A stretch of DNA of 56,391 nt from Sphingomonadaceae bacterium (GTDB lineage Bacteria > Pseudomonadota > Alphaproteobacteria > Sphingomonadales > Sphingomonadaceae): positions 1 to 56,391 of the forward strand of contig CANJCQ010000017.1 in NCBI GenBank assembly GCA_947473355.1. The letters run 5' to 3'. The position numbers and the translations under genes are program-made. Numbering within the stretch: the first letter of the stretch is position 1; the number at the start of each line of letters is the position of its first letter. Under the pieces are notes generated by a model. That model saw only the letters and a list, made by a program, of their open reading frames with translations. It searched no databases and had not been told where the DNA came from. Shown piece by piece: positions 35,848 to 45,156 of this stretch.

Positions 35848-37661
35848 CCGGAGGCTTTCTGGTTCAGACTGGTCGTTTCGAGATTGGCCATTGCGCCCGC
35901 AGCGCGCTGCTCGTCCAGAAGACCTAGGTATTTGATGGCCCCGCCGGGATAGGGCTGGTTCGATTCGACGGACTTCGGCGGCTTACCTTCATAGTTGAAA
36001 TAGCTCGGCGTGCAGGAGTCTAGAAAGGCGCGCCGCGCCGGGGCTCCGGCGAGCACTTCGCCGACCCATGCCTCCTCGGCTTCCTGGCTTGGCTCGACAC
36101 TCCCGATTTTGCCTGAGAGGCTGTTCGCAATAATCGTGGCAATATAAGCGGTTTGGGCCTCGGCGATCGGCATGTAGTTGATCGCAATGCCGGACTGGAC
36201 CAGGCTCATCATGAAGAAATTGGGGAAGCCGCGCGTCATGATGCCATAGAGCGTGCGCGCGCCGGTTACCCAGTGCTCGTCGAGCGAGACACCGCCCCGA
36301 CCGGTGACGTGAAAGCCCGATTCACGCGTATATTCGGTCATGAAATCGAAGCCGGTGGCGAAGACCAGAAGATCGAGTTCATATTCGCGGCCACCAACCA
36401 CCACACCCTTTGGCGTGATCCGCTCGACTCCGAGGCCGCCGGTGTCGATCAGCGTCACATTGGGCCGGTTATAGGTCTGCAGATAGTCGTCGCTGAAGCC
36501 GGGGCGTTTGCAGAAGTAATTGAACCAGGGCTTGAGCGATTCTGCGGTCGCGTGGTCGTCGACAATCGAGTCGATGCGTTGACGCACTTTTCCCATCTTG
36601 AGCATTTCGGCCCGCTGCATCGCCTCCGGGTCGACTTCGCCGGCTGCGCCGCCGAAGCCGCCGGTTGGCTCGGCGAGCAGATTGGTCCAGCCGTCCGCAA
36701 TCATGTCTTCGCCCTGGCGCACGCCCGAGGTCCAGTAAGTGAAGTTCCAGCTCCGCTGCTGCTGCCAGCCGGTCGTCAGGCTGGCCGTCCAGGCCGGGTC
36801 TGTCGGCCTGTTGCCGCGAATATCGACAGAGGCAGGCGTCCGCTGGAATACATAAAGATGCTCTGCCGATTCGGCGAGCGGAGGCACGCACTGGATGCCG
36901 GTTGATCCGGTGCCGATCACGCCGACCTTTTTGCCAGCGAGCCCGGTCATTGCGCCGTCGGCATTGCCGCCGGTGTAGCCATAGTCCCAGCGGCTGGTGT
37001 GAAAGCTCTTGCCGGCAAAAGTCTCGATGCCGGGAATGCCGGGCAGCTTCGGGCTGCTCAGAAGGCCGGTGCAAGAAATGACGAAACGCGCCGCGATCTC
37101 GTCGCCGCGATCGGTGGTCACGATCCAGCGCTGGCGGTCTTCGTTCCAGACCAGTTCCTGCACGGCGGTCTGGAACAGCGCGGCTTTGTAGAGATCCCAG
37201 CGCTGCGCGATCCGCTGGCAATGCTCGAAGATCTCGGCGCCCTTGGCGTATTTCTCGGTCGGAATGAACCCGGTCTCTTCGAGCAGTGGCACATAGATGT
37301 AGCTCTCGATGTCGCAGCGCACCCCGGGATAGCGGTTCCAATACCAGGTGCCGCCGAAATCACCTGCCTTGTCGACGAAGGCAATATCCTCGACCCCGGC
37401 CTCGCGCAGGCGAACGCCTCCCAGCAGCCCGCCAAAGCCGCCGCCGATCACCAGAACTTCGGCATCGCGGCGCACTGGATCGCGGGTAAAGTCAGGATCG
37501 GCATTGGGATCGCGGGCATAGGCACTCAGCTTGCCGGTCAGCGGCTGATACTGGCCGATCGCATCGCTGCGCAGGCGCTTGGCGCGTTCTTCGGCATATT
37601 TCCTGGACAGCGCTTCGAAATCGATGCTGCCTTCGCCCTGATCTGAAGAGTTCAAGGTCAT
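35844..37661 (-). CDS. Baeyer-Villiger-type flavin monooxygenase (copy 1)
   Basis: A protein of about 605 residues with an FAD-binding Rossmann motif (VLVIGGGFGGLLGGVRLREAG), a Baeyer-Villiger fingerprint FAGKSFHTSRWD (FxGxxxHxxxW) and an NADPH-binding motif (VGVIGTGSTGIQC). DFGGTWYWNRYPGVRCD and the late ATGFDFMTEYT block are typical of cyclohexanone/cyclopentadecanone-type monooxygenases. The N-terminal 60 residues form an extension seen in many class B enzymes. The ATG at 37661 has GGAGG only one base away; the in-frame TTG six bases on has better spacing and could be the true start. It overlaps the quinohaemoprotein gene by 4 bp, pairing ketone formation with Baeyer-Villiger oxidation. 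Confidence 0.88.
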   Translation of the reverse strand: MTLNSSDQGEGSIDFEALSRKYAEERAKRLRSDAIGQYQPLTGKLSAYARDPNADPDFTRDPVRRDAEVLVIGGGFGGLLGGVRLREAGVEDIAFVDKAGDFGGTWYWNRYPGVRCDIESYIYVPLLEETGFIPTEKYAKGAEIFEHCQRIAQRWDLYKAALFQTAVQELVWNEDRQRWIVTTDRGDEIAARFVISCTGLLSSPKLPGIPGIETFAGKSFHTSRWDYGYTGGNADGAMTGLAGKKVGVIGTGSTGIQCVPPLAESAEHLYVFQRTPASVDIRGNRPTDPAWTASLTTGWQQQRSWNFTYWTSGVRQGEDMIADGWTNLLAEPTGGFGGAAGEVDPEAMQRAEMLKMGKVRQRIDSIVDDHATAESLKPWFNYFCKRPGFSDDYLQTYNRPNVTLIDTGGLGVERITPKGVVVGGREYELDLLVFATGFDFMTEYTRESGFHVTGRGGVSLDEHWVTGARTLYGIMTRGFPNFFMMSLVQSGIAINYMPIAEAQTAYIATIIANSLSGKIGSVEPSQEAEEAWVGEVLAGAPARRAFLDSCTPSYFNYEGKPPKSVESNQPYPGGAIKYLGLLDEQRAAGAMANLETTSLNQKASG

Positions 37662-37718
37662 TCCTCCCGGTCTTTTCCGGCGCGGCCGACTTTCGTGAGG
37701 CCCCCACCACTCCAATAA

Positions 37719-37733
37719 TTGACCTTCTATCAA
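37719..37733. promoter_or_regulatory. Operator-like inverted repeat in divergent region
   Basis: TTGAC-N5-ATCAA (37719-37733) is a 15-bp imperfect inverted repeat of the same form as the sites at 10761 and 26871. It lies between the Baeyer-Villiger gene (minus) and the amidohydrolase_2 gene (plus). No good -35/-10 pair flanks it, so it is a weaker site. Confidence 0.3.
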
Positions 37734-37829
37734 CTTTGTTGCAGGATGCCAGCGCCAAAGTGCATTTTCGATCCCCGGCTCGCTGCTGCTCTAGTCGGGT
37801 TTGGCGATGATTTTGGCCGAATATTTGAA

Positions 37830-37838
37830 TGTGATAAT
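37830..37838 (+). promoter_or_regulatory. Candidate extended -10 promoter for the amidohydrolase at 37.9 kb
   Basis: TGTGATAAT at 37830-37838 matches an extended -10 element. A -35 box is weak (TTTTGG 16 bp upstream). Transcription would start near 37845, about 43 bases before the ATG. Confidence 0.35.
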
Positions 37839-37887
37839 CTGACGTCGGTTTCGGTCAAATGGCCAACCCGACGACCCGGAGGTTATG

Positions 37888-39078
37888 ATGCCAGCGCTCT
37901 CGTTTGACGTTTATGATGCCGACAACCACCTCTATGAGCCGGCGGAAGCATTCCTGCGTCATCTGCCCAAGGCCTATCAACGCGAATTCTATTTTGCCGA
38001 AGTCCGGGGGCGCACCAAGCTTGTGATCAACGGTCAGCTGTCGGAATATATCCCCAACCCGACCTTCGAGGTGGTCGCGGCACCAGGTGTCCATGAGAAA
38101 TGGTATCGCTCGGAAAACTCCGAAGGCCTGACCATGCGCGATCTCTCCGGCACGCCGATCAAGCCGCCGATGGGCTGGCGCACTGGCGAAGGCCGTCTTG
38201 AGTCGATGGACCAGCAGGGGCTGCATGCCGCGCTGGTGTTTCCGACGCTGGCTTCGGCGGTCGAGGCCCGGTTCGAGACCAAACCCGATGTGATCGCGGC
38301 GCTGTTCCGTTCGTTCAACACCTGGCTGGGCGAGGAATGGGGCTTCGCACGTGAGCAACGCCTGTTCGCGGTGCCGATGGTTTCGCTGGCGGATCTGGAT
38401 GAAGCGATCGACCAGCTGGAGATCGCACTCAAGGCCGGGGCTCGCTGCGTCGCCATCCGTCCGGGCCCGGTACCGGGCCCGACCGGCGGCCGATCACCCG
38501 GCTTCAAGGACTTCGATCCCTTCTGGGCGCGCTGCGCCGAGGCAAAAATCTTCGTCTGCCTGCATTCGTCCGATTCGGGGTACGATCAGATCTACCGCTG
38601 GTGGACCGGCGGCAGCCGCACCGAATACCTGCCTTTCCAGCGCGATGCTTTCAGCGTGATGCTCGATCCGCTGGCTCGCCCGATCACTGACGCATTGTCG
38701 GCGCTGATCTGTCATGGTGCGCTTGATCGCTTTCCGGATCTGCGCTTCATCTGTGTCGAGAACAATTCCGAATGGGTCGGGCCGCTGCTCGAGCGATTTG
38801 ACCGGGTCTATGGTCAGATGCCAAAAAACTTCATCCGGCATCCCCGCGAGACTTTCGTCAGCCAAGTCTTCGTCGCGCCCGCCTATGAGGACGATATGGA
38901 CGTGCTGGCGAGCCACATTCCTGCCAATCGCATCCTGTTCGGTAGCGACTATCCCCACCCCGAGGGGCTGGAAGAACCGCTCGGTTACCTCCAGGAATTC
39001 GACAACTTCTCCGAACATGACGTCCGCAGGATATTCAGCGAAAACCTCAAGGGACTGCTCGAAGGCCAACGTGATTGA
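37888..39078 (+). CDS. Amidohydrolase_2-family protein (copy 3)
   Basis: The 396-residue TIM-barrel hydrolase or decarboxylase has N-terminal DVYDADNHLYEP, a barrel His in FVCLHSSDSGYD, and C-terminal ILFGSDYPHPEG carrying the metal-binding Asp. Two adjacent ATGs (37885 and 37888) follow GGAGG; the second has better spacing. It is a single gene followed 75 bp later by a TetR regulator. It is related to, but clearly distinct from, the copies at 23.8 and 28.5 kb and is not paired with a D-aminoacylase-like gene. Confidence 0.87.
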   Translation: MPALSFDVYDADNHLYEPAEAFLRHLPKAYQREFYFAEVRGRTKLVINGQLSEYIPNPTFEVVAAPGVHEKWYRSENSEGLTMRDLSGTPIKPPMGWRTGEGRLESMDQQGLHAALVFPTLASAVEARFETKPDVIAALFRSFNTWLGEEWGFAREQRLFAVPMVSLADLDEAIDQLEIALKAGARCVAIRPGPVPGPTGGRSPGFKDFDPFWARCAEAKIFVCLHSSDSGYDQIYRWWTGGSRTEYLPFQRDAFSVMLDPLARPITDALSALICHGALDRFPDLRFICVENNSEWVGPLLERFDRVYGQMPKNFIRHPRETFVSQVFVAPAYEDDMDVLASHIPANRILFGSDYPHPEGLEEPLGYLQEFDNFSEHDVRRIFSENLKGLLEGQRD

Positions 39079-39153
39079 CCGCGCCTGTGCCTCTGATTGT
39101 GATTGCGCCAGTTCGGGCATAGTAAGGTGGCGCACCAGGGACGAAAGACCAGC

Positions 39154-39837
39154 ATGGCGTTGAACAAGAATGATCCGGTTGACAGCCTTGCCATGCCGTC
39201 CCGGAAGCCTGCGGCCAAGCGGCCAGGCAAGAAGACTTCTCCGTTCGGCAGGAAGGGCAAGGAAACTCGTCTCCAGCTGATGGACGCAACGCGCAAGCTG
39301 CTCGCGGTCGCTTCGCCGCTCAGCATCTCGGCGGTGGCGATCAGCCGTGAAGCGAATACCTCGCCAGCGACGTTTTATGTCTATTTCAACGACGTCGAGG
39401 ATATCCTCTGGGCTTTGTGCGATGCCATAACCGAGGAAACCTCGCACCTGTTCGCTGGGCACGACTATCTGCGCGATCCCGCAAGGCTGGAGGACGACGC
39501 GCTGGCTTTCGTGCGCGGCTATTGCGACATCTGGGCGCATCATGGGCCATTGCTGCTCTATCGCAACATGGAAGCCGATCGCGGCAACCGCCGATTCTAT
39601 CAGCTGGTGCTGCGGGTCGGTCTGCCGATTCTCGAAGGGCTGACCGACCGGATGGTCGAGGCGGCACTCGCCGATCAGCCGCTCAGCCGTCGCGATGCCA
39701 ATGCCGAAGCGGTGGTGTTCATCAGCGCCATCGACCGGATCGCCGCCGCGCTTCATACCTGGCCCGAAGACAGCCTGATGCCCGATGTGCTGCTGCGTGC
39801 CGAGGCGCGTGTGCTGGTGCGGATGCTGCAGCGCTAG
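39154..39837 (+). CDS. TetR-family transcriptional regulator
   Basis: The 227-residue regulator has a basic N-terminal tail of about 40 residues (KPAAKRPGKKTSPFGRKGK), then a TetR helix-turn-helix (LSISAVAISREANTSPATFYVYFNDVEDIL) at about 55-85 and an all-helical ligand domain. The start is the ATG at 39154. TetR proteins bind 15-20 bp palindromes, and the TTGAC-N5-GTCAA-type sites at 10.76, 26.87, 27.83 and 37.72 kb are plausible targets. It probably represses the catabolic genes until a pathway compound binds. Confidence 0.9.
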   Translation: MALNKNDPVDSLAMPSRKPAAKRPGKKTSPFGRKGKETRLQLMDATRKLLAVASPLSISAVAISREANTSPATFYVYFNDVEDILWALCDAITEETSHLFAGHDYLRDPARLEDDALAFVRGYCDIWAHHGPLLLYRNMEADRGNRRFYQLVLRVGLPILEGLTDRMVEAALADQPLSRRDANAEAVVFISAIDRIAAALHTWPEDSLMPDVLLRAEARVLVRMLQR

Positions 39838-39953
39838 GCACGGGCAAGCTGAGGTGGCCCCGAGACAGCGGGAAGTGTTTGACTCCGCCACCGAAGCAGA
39901 CTTGAATATCCATCAACAAAACCGGGAGACGAGTCATCACCGCCGCAGCCGAA

Positions 39954-40361
39954 ATGCCGCCTGGCTATGTCTACGAGCCGACGCCCAGTGCCTTCGTCGA
40001 ACACGTCGGCAAGATCTATACCCGCAAGGTGACGCGCCCGGACGGCACCATCGAGGCGTGGAGCGCGCTGCGCATCGAGCCGCACCATGTCAACGCCTGG
40101 AACCTGGCGCATGGCGGGGTGCTTGCGACCATGGCCGAGATCGGCACCGCGCAGGCCAGCTGGGATCCGGAAGGGCCCGCCTGCGTCGCGATCGACCTGA
40201 CCTTGCAATTCATTGGCGCGCCAAAGTTGGGCGAACTGCTTGAGGTGTGCGGCACAGTGACGCGCCGCACCCGCAGCCTGGTCTTTGCATCGGCGCGGGC
40301 CGAAGTTTCCGGTGCGCCGATATTTGTAGCCACTTCGATCCAGAAATTCGTCGGCAGCTGA
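39954..40361 (+). CDS. PaaI-type hotdog-fold thioesterase
   Basis: The 135-residue acyl-CoA thioesterase candidate has the hotdog signature HHVNAWNLAHGGVLATMAEIGTA around residues 44-66 (catalytic HGG...E region) and VAIDLTLQFIGAPKLGELLEV. The ATG at 39954 has no ribosome binding site. A GGGAG instead lies 7 bases before an in-frame ATC at 39936, which would add six residues (xTAAAE). The native start may therefore be a non-standard or mutated codon there. It heads a set with enoyl-CoA hydratase, SDR and cyclase genes, consistent with CoA-ester processing. Confidence 0.83.
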   Translation: MPPGYVYEPTPSAFVEHVGKIYTRKVTRPDGTIEAWSALRIEPHHVNAWNLAHGGVLATMAEIGTAQASWDPEGPACVAIDLTLQFIGAPKLGELLEVCGTVTRRTRSLVFASARAEVSGAPIFVATSIQKFVGS

Positions 40362-40372
40362 AAGGGCCCATC

Positions 40373-41215
40373 GTGGACTATATTGAATACGAGACCGACG
40401 ACCGCGTCGCGGTGATCACGCTTAACCGGCCCGATCAGCGCAACGCCCAGAACGCCGGGCTGCTAAAGGAACTCGATGAGGCCTTCGATCGCGCGGTGGC
40501 CGACAAGGAAGTGCGGGTGATCGTGCTCCAGGCGAACGGCAAGCATTTCTCGGCCGGGCATGACCTTTCACCCGAAGCGCAGAACGGGCCGCCGTGGGAC
40601 CATATGTTTGATGACGTGAAGCAGAACGGACTGCTTGCGATGTACCAGTGGGAGCTGGGCCATTTCTTCGGCTATTCGCGCAAGTGGCGCGATCTGCCCA
40701 AGCCGACGATTGCCGCCGTCCAGGGCGCCTGCATTGCCGCCGGGCTGATGCTGTGCTGGCCCTGCGATCTGATCATCGCCGCCGATGACGCCCGCTTCGC
40801 CGATCCGGTGATCCACATGGGCATAGGCGGCGTTGAATATCAGGGACATGCCTGGGAATTCGGCGCCCGCAAGGCGAAGGAGCTTCTGTTTACCGGCGGC
40901 TTCATCGATGCCACCGAAGCGCACCGGCTCGGCATGGTCAACCGCATCGTTCCGCGCGACCAGCTTGGCGAGGCAACGCTTGCACTGGCCCACGAGATTG
41001 CCAAAATGCACCCGCATGCCCTGATGATGGCCAAACGTTCGGTCAACCATGCGCTCGATGCACAGGGCCAGCATAATGCCCTGCAAACCGGGTTCGAAAC
41101 CCATTCGCTGGGCCACGCCAATGCCTGGATCGTTTCGGGTTACCCGGTGATGGTCGGGCTCGATGAAATGACCAAGGCCAACAAAGGGAATGCCAACGGG
41201 GGCGCCAAGAGCTGA
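40373..41215 (+). CDS. Enoyl-CoA hydratase/isomerase-family protein
   Basis: The 280-residue crotonase-fold protein starts at GTG (40373) with AAAGGG upstream, 11 bp after the thioesterase stop. It has the N-terminal block VAVITLNRPDQRNAQN, the oxyanion-hole segment HFSAGHDLSPEAQ, and PTIAAVQGACIAAGLMLCWPCDLIIAADDARFADP. The two glutamates of classical hydratases are not clear: a Gly-rich IHMGIGGVEYQGHAWEFG replaces the usual PExxLG region. Hydratase, hydrolase or isomerase activity cannot be told apart. It probably acts on a ring-opened CoA ester. Confidence 0.87.
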   Translation: MDYIEYETDDRVAVITLNRPDQRNAQNAGLLKELDEAFDRAVADKEVRVIVLQANGKHFSAGHDLSPEAQNGPPWDHMFDDVKQNGLLAMYQWELGHFFGYSRKWRDLPKPTIAAVQGACIAAGLMLCWPCDLIIAADDARFADPVIHMGIGGVEYQGHAWEFGARKAKELLFTGGFIDATEAHRLGMVNRIVPRDQLGEATLALAHEIAKMHPHALMMAKRSVNHALDAQGQHNALQTGFETHSLGHANAWIVSGYPVMVGLDEMTKANKGNANGGAKS

Positions 41216-41238
41216 ACGGGACAGGAGAGGATGTGAGT

Positions 41239-42003
41239 ATGGCAGATGCAGGCAAAGGACGGATGGCTGGCCGCCATGTGTTGGTGACAGGCGCGGCAGC
41301 GGGTATCGGCGAATCGATAGCTGGGCTGCTGGTGCGCGAAGGTGCGAAGGTCGCGGCGCTTGATTATAATGTCGAAGGCGTCGAGGCAGTCGCGAAGCAG
41401 ATCGGCGCCGTCGCGGTAGGTTTCGATCTCAGCAAGCTCGATCAAATCGATGCGATGGTGAATGATGTCGCCGCAAAGCTTGGCGGCCTCGACGGGATCG
41501 TCAACTGCGCCGCCTATGCGAAGGCCGGGCCGCTTGAGGAGATGACACAAGAGATTCTCGGCATCTTCACCTCGGTCAACCTTGTTGCGCCGATGCTGAT
41601 TTGCCGGGCGGCGCTGCCGCATATGGAAATGAACCAGGATGCATCGGTGGTCAACATCGCCTCTGGCCAGGGCATCCTGCCCAACGCGCCTAACAACACC
41701 GCCTATTGCGCCACCAAGGGCGGCCTGATCGCCTTCTCCAAAGCCATGGCGGCCGAATTCGCCACTCGCGGCATACGGGTTAACGCGGTTGCTCCCGGTG
41801 CGACCGATACGGCGATGACCAAGGTCTTCCTCGACCAGTATCGTAATGATCTGTCATCAGCGCCTTTCCTCCAGCAATATGCCATGAAGCGCGCGGCTGA
41901 TCCGATCGAGATTGCCAATGCCGTGCTGTTCCTGCTTTCGAGCGAGGCTTCATTTGTGACCGGATCGGCGCTGGCCGTCGACGGCGGAAGGTGTTTTCAC
42001 TGA
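41239..42003 (+). CDS. SDR-family oxidoreductase
   Basis: A complete 254-residue short-chain dehydrogenase. It has the NAD(P)-binding TGAAAGIGE near 17-25, NxAxY in place of NNAG (VNCAAYA), catalytic Ser in VNIASGQG, Tyr-X3-Lys in AYCATKGG, and GRCFH at the C-terminus. An Asp after beta-2 (ALDYN) favours NAD. AGGAGAGG precedes the ATG at 41239. Its stop TGA overlaps the next ATG (TGATG), so it is coupled to the cyclase-family gene. It probably oxidises a hydroxy intermediate; it could replace the disrupted SDR at 17.4 kb, but the two are not closely similar. Confidence 0.9.
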   Translation: MADAGKGRMAGRHVLVTGAAAGIGESIAGLLVREGAKVAALDYNVEGVEAVAKQIGAVAVGFDLSKLDQIDAMVNDVAAKLGGLDGIVNCAAYAKAGPLEEMTQEILGIFTSVNLVAPMLICRAALPHMEMNQDASVVNIASGQGILPNAPNNTAYCATKGGLIAFSKAMAAEFATRGIRVNAVAPGATDTAMTKVFLDQYRNDLSSAPFLQQYAMKRAADPIEIANAVLFLLSSEASFVTGSALAVDGGRCFH

Positions 42004-43016
42004 TGACCACTGCAACCACACAGAACCGCTGGACCCGGCGTCCGCAAGGCTCGAACTGGGGCGATTTCGGCGCGGACGACCAACGCGGCCGCATGAACCT
42101 GATCACCGACGAGCGCCGGCTGGCGGCTATCCGGGAAGTCAAGGACGGCAAGGCTTTCGTGCTCAGCCTGCCGCTCGACTTTCCCGGTGGCGACGAACCG
42201 GGCGCGGCCCGCCATGCACCGCGGCTCTATTCGAACAAGCTCGGCGAAATGGACATGTGCAACGCCCCGCTCACACCCAAGGACATCTGTTGCGACGACA
42301 GTGTCGATCTGACCTTGCAATATTCGACGCAGTGGGACGCGCTGTGCCACTGGGGCCGCCAATTCGACGTCGATGGCAGCGGCACGGAAGTGCCGGTCTA
42401 TTACAACGGCTTTCGCGCCAAGACAGACATTGCCTGCGGCACTGCCGACCATGGCCCCTATGCCCACAAGCTGGGCATTGAGAACATGGCCGAAACCGGT
42501 GTGCAGGGCCGCGGTGTGCTGGTCAATCTGGTCAAGCCCTATGGCGCCGGGCGCACCGTTGTCGATTACGACATGCTGATGAAGGCGATGGACGAGCAGG
42601 GAGTCGAGGTCAGGACAGGCGATATGCTGCTGATCTACACCGGCTATTGCGACGCGGTGATGGCGATGAACAAGCAGCCGGACGAGGAAAAGCTGGCGCA
42701 GTGCGGCGCAGTGCTCAAGGGTTCTGACGAGCGGCTGCTTGATTGGATCGACAGCAGTGGGATTTCGGCGCTGATTGCTGACAACCAGGCGGTCGAAGGG
42801 TTCAGCGCAGATCTGTCAGCCGGAGAAAACGGGCTGCTGCCGCTGCATGATCGCTGCCTGTTCAAGCTCGGCGTTCACCTCGGCGAGTATTTCTGGCTCA
42901 AGGAGCTGGCTGAGTATCTGGACAGCGTCGGTCGCCATGCCTTCCTGCTCACTGCCCCGCCGCTGCGCCTGCCCGGCGCCGCGGGTTCGCCGGCAACGCC
43001 GGTGGCGACTGTCTGA
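42003..43016 (+). CDS. Cyclase-family (KynB-like) metal hydrolase with variant metal motif
   Basis: The 337-residue protein belongs to the cyclase/kynurenine formamidase family, which hydrolyses amides, lactones or anhydride-like bonds. In KynB the metal motif is HX3HXDX3H. The aligned segment here is QYSTQWDALCH (near residues 103-113), keeping Asp and the last His but with Gln in place of the first two His. This variant is typical of a larger subgroup of unknown function. Later blocks (GRGVLVNLV, TGDMLLIYTGY, LIADNQAVEG, LPLHDRCLFKLGVHLGEYFWLKEL) fit the family. It is coupled to the SDR and ends 3 bp from a convergent monooxygenase gene. A lactone hydrolase role is possible. Confidence 0.85.
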   Translation: MTTATTQNRWTRRPQGSNWGDFGADDQRGRMNLITDERRLAAIREVKDGKAFVLSLPLDFPGGDEPGAARHAPRLYSNKLGEMDMCNAPLTPKDICCDDSVDLTLQYSTQWDALCHWGRQFDVDGSGTEVPVYYNGFRAKTDIACGTADHGPYAHKLGIENMAETGVQGRGVLVNLVKPYGAGRTVVDYDMLMKAMDEQGVEVRTGDMLLIYTGYCDAVMAMNKQPDEEKLAQCGAVLKGSDERLLDWIDSSGISALIADNQAVEGFSADLSAGENGLLPLHDRCLFKLGVHLGEYFWLKELAEYLDSVGRHAFLLTAPPLRLPGAAGSPATPVATV

Positions 43017-43019
43017 GGA

Positions 43020-44993
43020 TCAGCCGCTGCGCGCAGGCTCGGCCGGCGCCTCTTCGCGGTAGTCGGCGGGGTTGATGTCGCGGGTCCATTGCCACGCCTG
43101 CAGCAGCGTCCACGGGGTGTTGGTTGTCACCCTGCCGCTGGCATTGCGATAATAGGTGGTCCCATAGGGGGTCGACCAGACGAATTCCTTCAGCTTTTCA
43201 GCGGTGCGTTCCATATAGTCGTCGAAAACCTCCTGGCGCACATCGAGCACCTTGCGATCCTCTTCGACCATATAGCGCAGGCTGGCGGTGACGTAATTGG
43301 TCTGCGTTTCCGAGCTGAAGACCAGATTGCCATTGTAGCCCAGATTGTTGCCTGGCCCGTAAATCATGAAGAAATTGGGGAAGTTCGGCACGGTGATGCC
43401 AAGGTAGCCACCGGGACGATCATGCCAATACTTGTTGATCTCGATCCCGCCGCGCCCGCGGATCACCATCGGCGAGAGATATTCCTGCACCTTGAAGCCG
43501 GTTGCGTAAATGATCACGTCAAATTCATGGAGCCGCCCGGTCGCATCGACGATGCCCTGCTCTGTCATCCGCACAATGGAATCCGCGCACAGTTCGACAT
43601 TGGGCCGCTTGACCGCATCGAAGAAGTTGCCGCTGCCGATAGTCGGGCGTTTCACATAGGGCGGATAGTCGGGCAACAGCTTCTCGAGCAGGTCTGGCCG
43701 CTCATCCAGATGCTTGTGATAGTCGGCCAGCGCTCGCTGCCGCGAAAATTCGTTAAGCGCGCTGGTCGATTTGCCATCCTGCGGCCAATCGGGATCATAG
43801 CCCATGACCATGGCCATCATGTCGAGCGACCAGTTGAACACCGCAGCGCGGTTCCAGCCTGAATAGTAAGGCAAATGCCCGATCGCCCACTGCTCACTAC
43901 TGCGAATTTCTCGCGCATATTCCGGATTGATGAAAGTCCAGCTCGGCGAGCGCTGGAAGATCGTCAGCTGGCTGGCCGCATCGGCAAGCTGGGGGGCCAT
44001 CTGCAGGGTGGTTGCGGCATTGCCGATCACCGCTATCCGCTTGCCGGCGAGGGCGACATCATGGCGCCATTCAGCGCTGTGGAATTTGGCACCCTTGAAG
44101 CGGTCCGTTCCTTCGAAAGTCGGCGTATAGGTCGCATTGAAGAACCCCTGCGCACTGACCAGCGCCCGCGAGGTCAGGATCTCGGTGCTGCCGTCTCGCC
44201 CGCGCACTGACACTTTCCATTCAAGCGCCTCATCGTCCCAGTCGGCGCCTGTCACTTCGGTCTCGAAGCGGACATGGTCACTGATGCCGAAGTGATCGAA
44301 ACATTTGCGGAAATAGGCGAGCAGGTCGGTCTGCCACGAATAGAGGTGCGGCCACTGGTGGTCCTGCAGGAAGGAATAGGAATAGGCGTGGCTGGGCACA
44401 TCGACGCGGAGGCCCGGATACTGATTGGCATACCATGTGCCGCCGACCCCATCGCGCTTTTCGACGATAACAAAAGGCAGGCCCGCCTGCTTCAGCCGCA
44501 TGCCCAGCAATATGCCTGACATGCCCGCGCCGATGATAACCGTGCCGCATCCGGCCCTGGCATCGTCCGACACCGGCTTGTTCCAGCGGAAGGCGCGGTC
44601 GTCGGTGCTGTTGTATGACATGTCCTCGCAGATCAGCTCGACATATTCCGGCTCCATCTCCATCCCGATCAGGAAATTGATCATTTCGTGCAGTTCGGCC
44701 TCTGTCGGGCGATAGGGCTCCGGGCAGCCGGCATCGCGCCAGGCCTTGATCACCTGCAGCGCCTCTGCGCGCACCTGCGCCTTGTCGGTTTCGGAAATCG
44801 AACCCCAGGTGTCGCCGTTGAAAGCAGGCGGGAAGGTCTGGATGCCGGAGCGGATTGCGCCCATGTCGCCGCTCATGTGGACCATGGTCAGGGCCAGCAG
44901 CAGAGGGCTGAGATCGCTCACCAATGCAGCCAGTTCCTCGTCGCTTTCGGTGATCGGGCTCTGGGCCTGGTTGGCGCTGTTCATTTGGGTCAT
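43020..44993 (-). CDS. Baeyer-Villiger-type flavin monooxygenase (copy 2)
   Basis: A protein of about 657 residues with an N-terminal helical extension of about 140 residues, then FAD-binding GTVIIGAGMSGILLGMRLKQAG, GVGGTWYANQYPGLRVDVPSH, the Baeyer-Villiger fingerprint FKGAKFHSAEW and an NADPH motif (IAVIGNAATTLQM). The long N-terminal extension and the sequence around it resemble 4-hydroxyacetophenone monooxygenase (HAPMO)-type enzymes. Two candidate ATGs (44993 and 44984) have purine-rich sites; the earlier is given. In the NADPH motif GxGxxG becomes GNAATT, as in HAPMO relatives. It is divergent from the Rieske oxygenase. Confidence 0.88.
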   Translation of the reverse strand: MTQMNSANQAQSPITESDEELAALVSDLSPLLLALTMVHMSGDMGAIRSGIQTFPPAFNGDTWGSISETDKAQVRAEALQVIKAWRDAGCPEPYRPTEAELHEMINFLIGMEMEPEYVELICEDMSYNSTDDRAFRWNKPVSDDARAGCGTVIIGAGMSGILLGMRLKQAGLPFVIVEKRDGVGGTWYANQYPGLRVDVPSHAYSYSFLQDHQWPHLYSWQTDLLAYFRKCFDHFGISDHVRFETEVTGADWDDEALEWKVSVRGRDGSTEILTSRALVSAQGFFNATYTPTFEGTDRFKGAKFHSAEWRHDVALAGKRIAVIGNAATTLQMAPQLADAASQLTIFQRSPSWTFINPEYAREIRSSEQWAIGHLPYYSGWNRAAVFNWSLDMMAMVMGYDPDWPQDGKSTSALNEFSRQRALADYHKHLDERPDLLEKLLPDYPPYVKRPTIGSGNFFDAVKRPNVELCADSIVRMTEQGIVDATGRLHEFDVIIYATGFKVQEYLSPMVIRGRGGIEINKYWHDRPGGYLGITVPNFPNFFMIYGPGNNLGYNGNLVFSSETQTNYVTASLRYMVEEDRKVLDVRQEVFDDYMERTAEKLKEFVWSTPYGTTYYRNASGRVTTNTPWTLLQAWQWTRDINPADYREEAPAEPARSG

Positions 44994-45156
44994 CCTGTCC
45001 TGCTGCCTTGTTATGCCGGGCTGGACGGCAAGGCTAGTGCTCGGCAGATGCGGGGTCTTGACTGTGCGGGCCACGGCTGGCCGGGGCCCTGACCCGCGCG
45101 ATCAAGACGCCGGGACCCATCAGACCTAGTTCGGCCCAGTCTTGGGAGTGTCGACA

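Noticed and set aside
38494..39891. A 465-codon minus-strand open frame
   Set aside because: It is antisense to the amidohydrolase_2 and TetR genes, both with clear motifs; no independent support.
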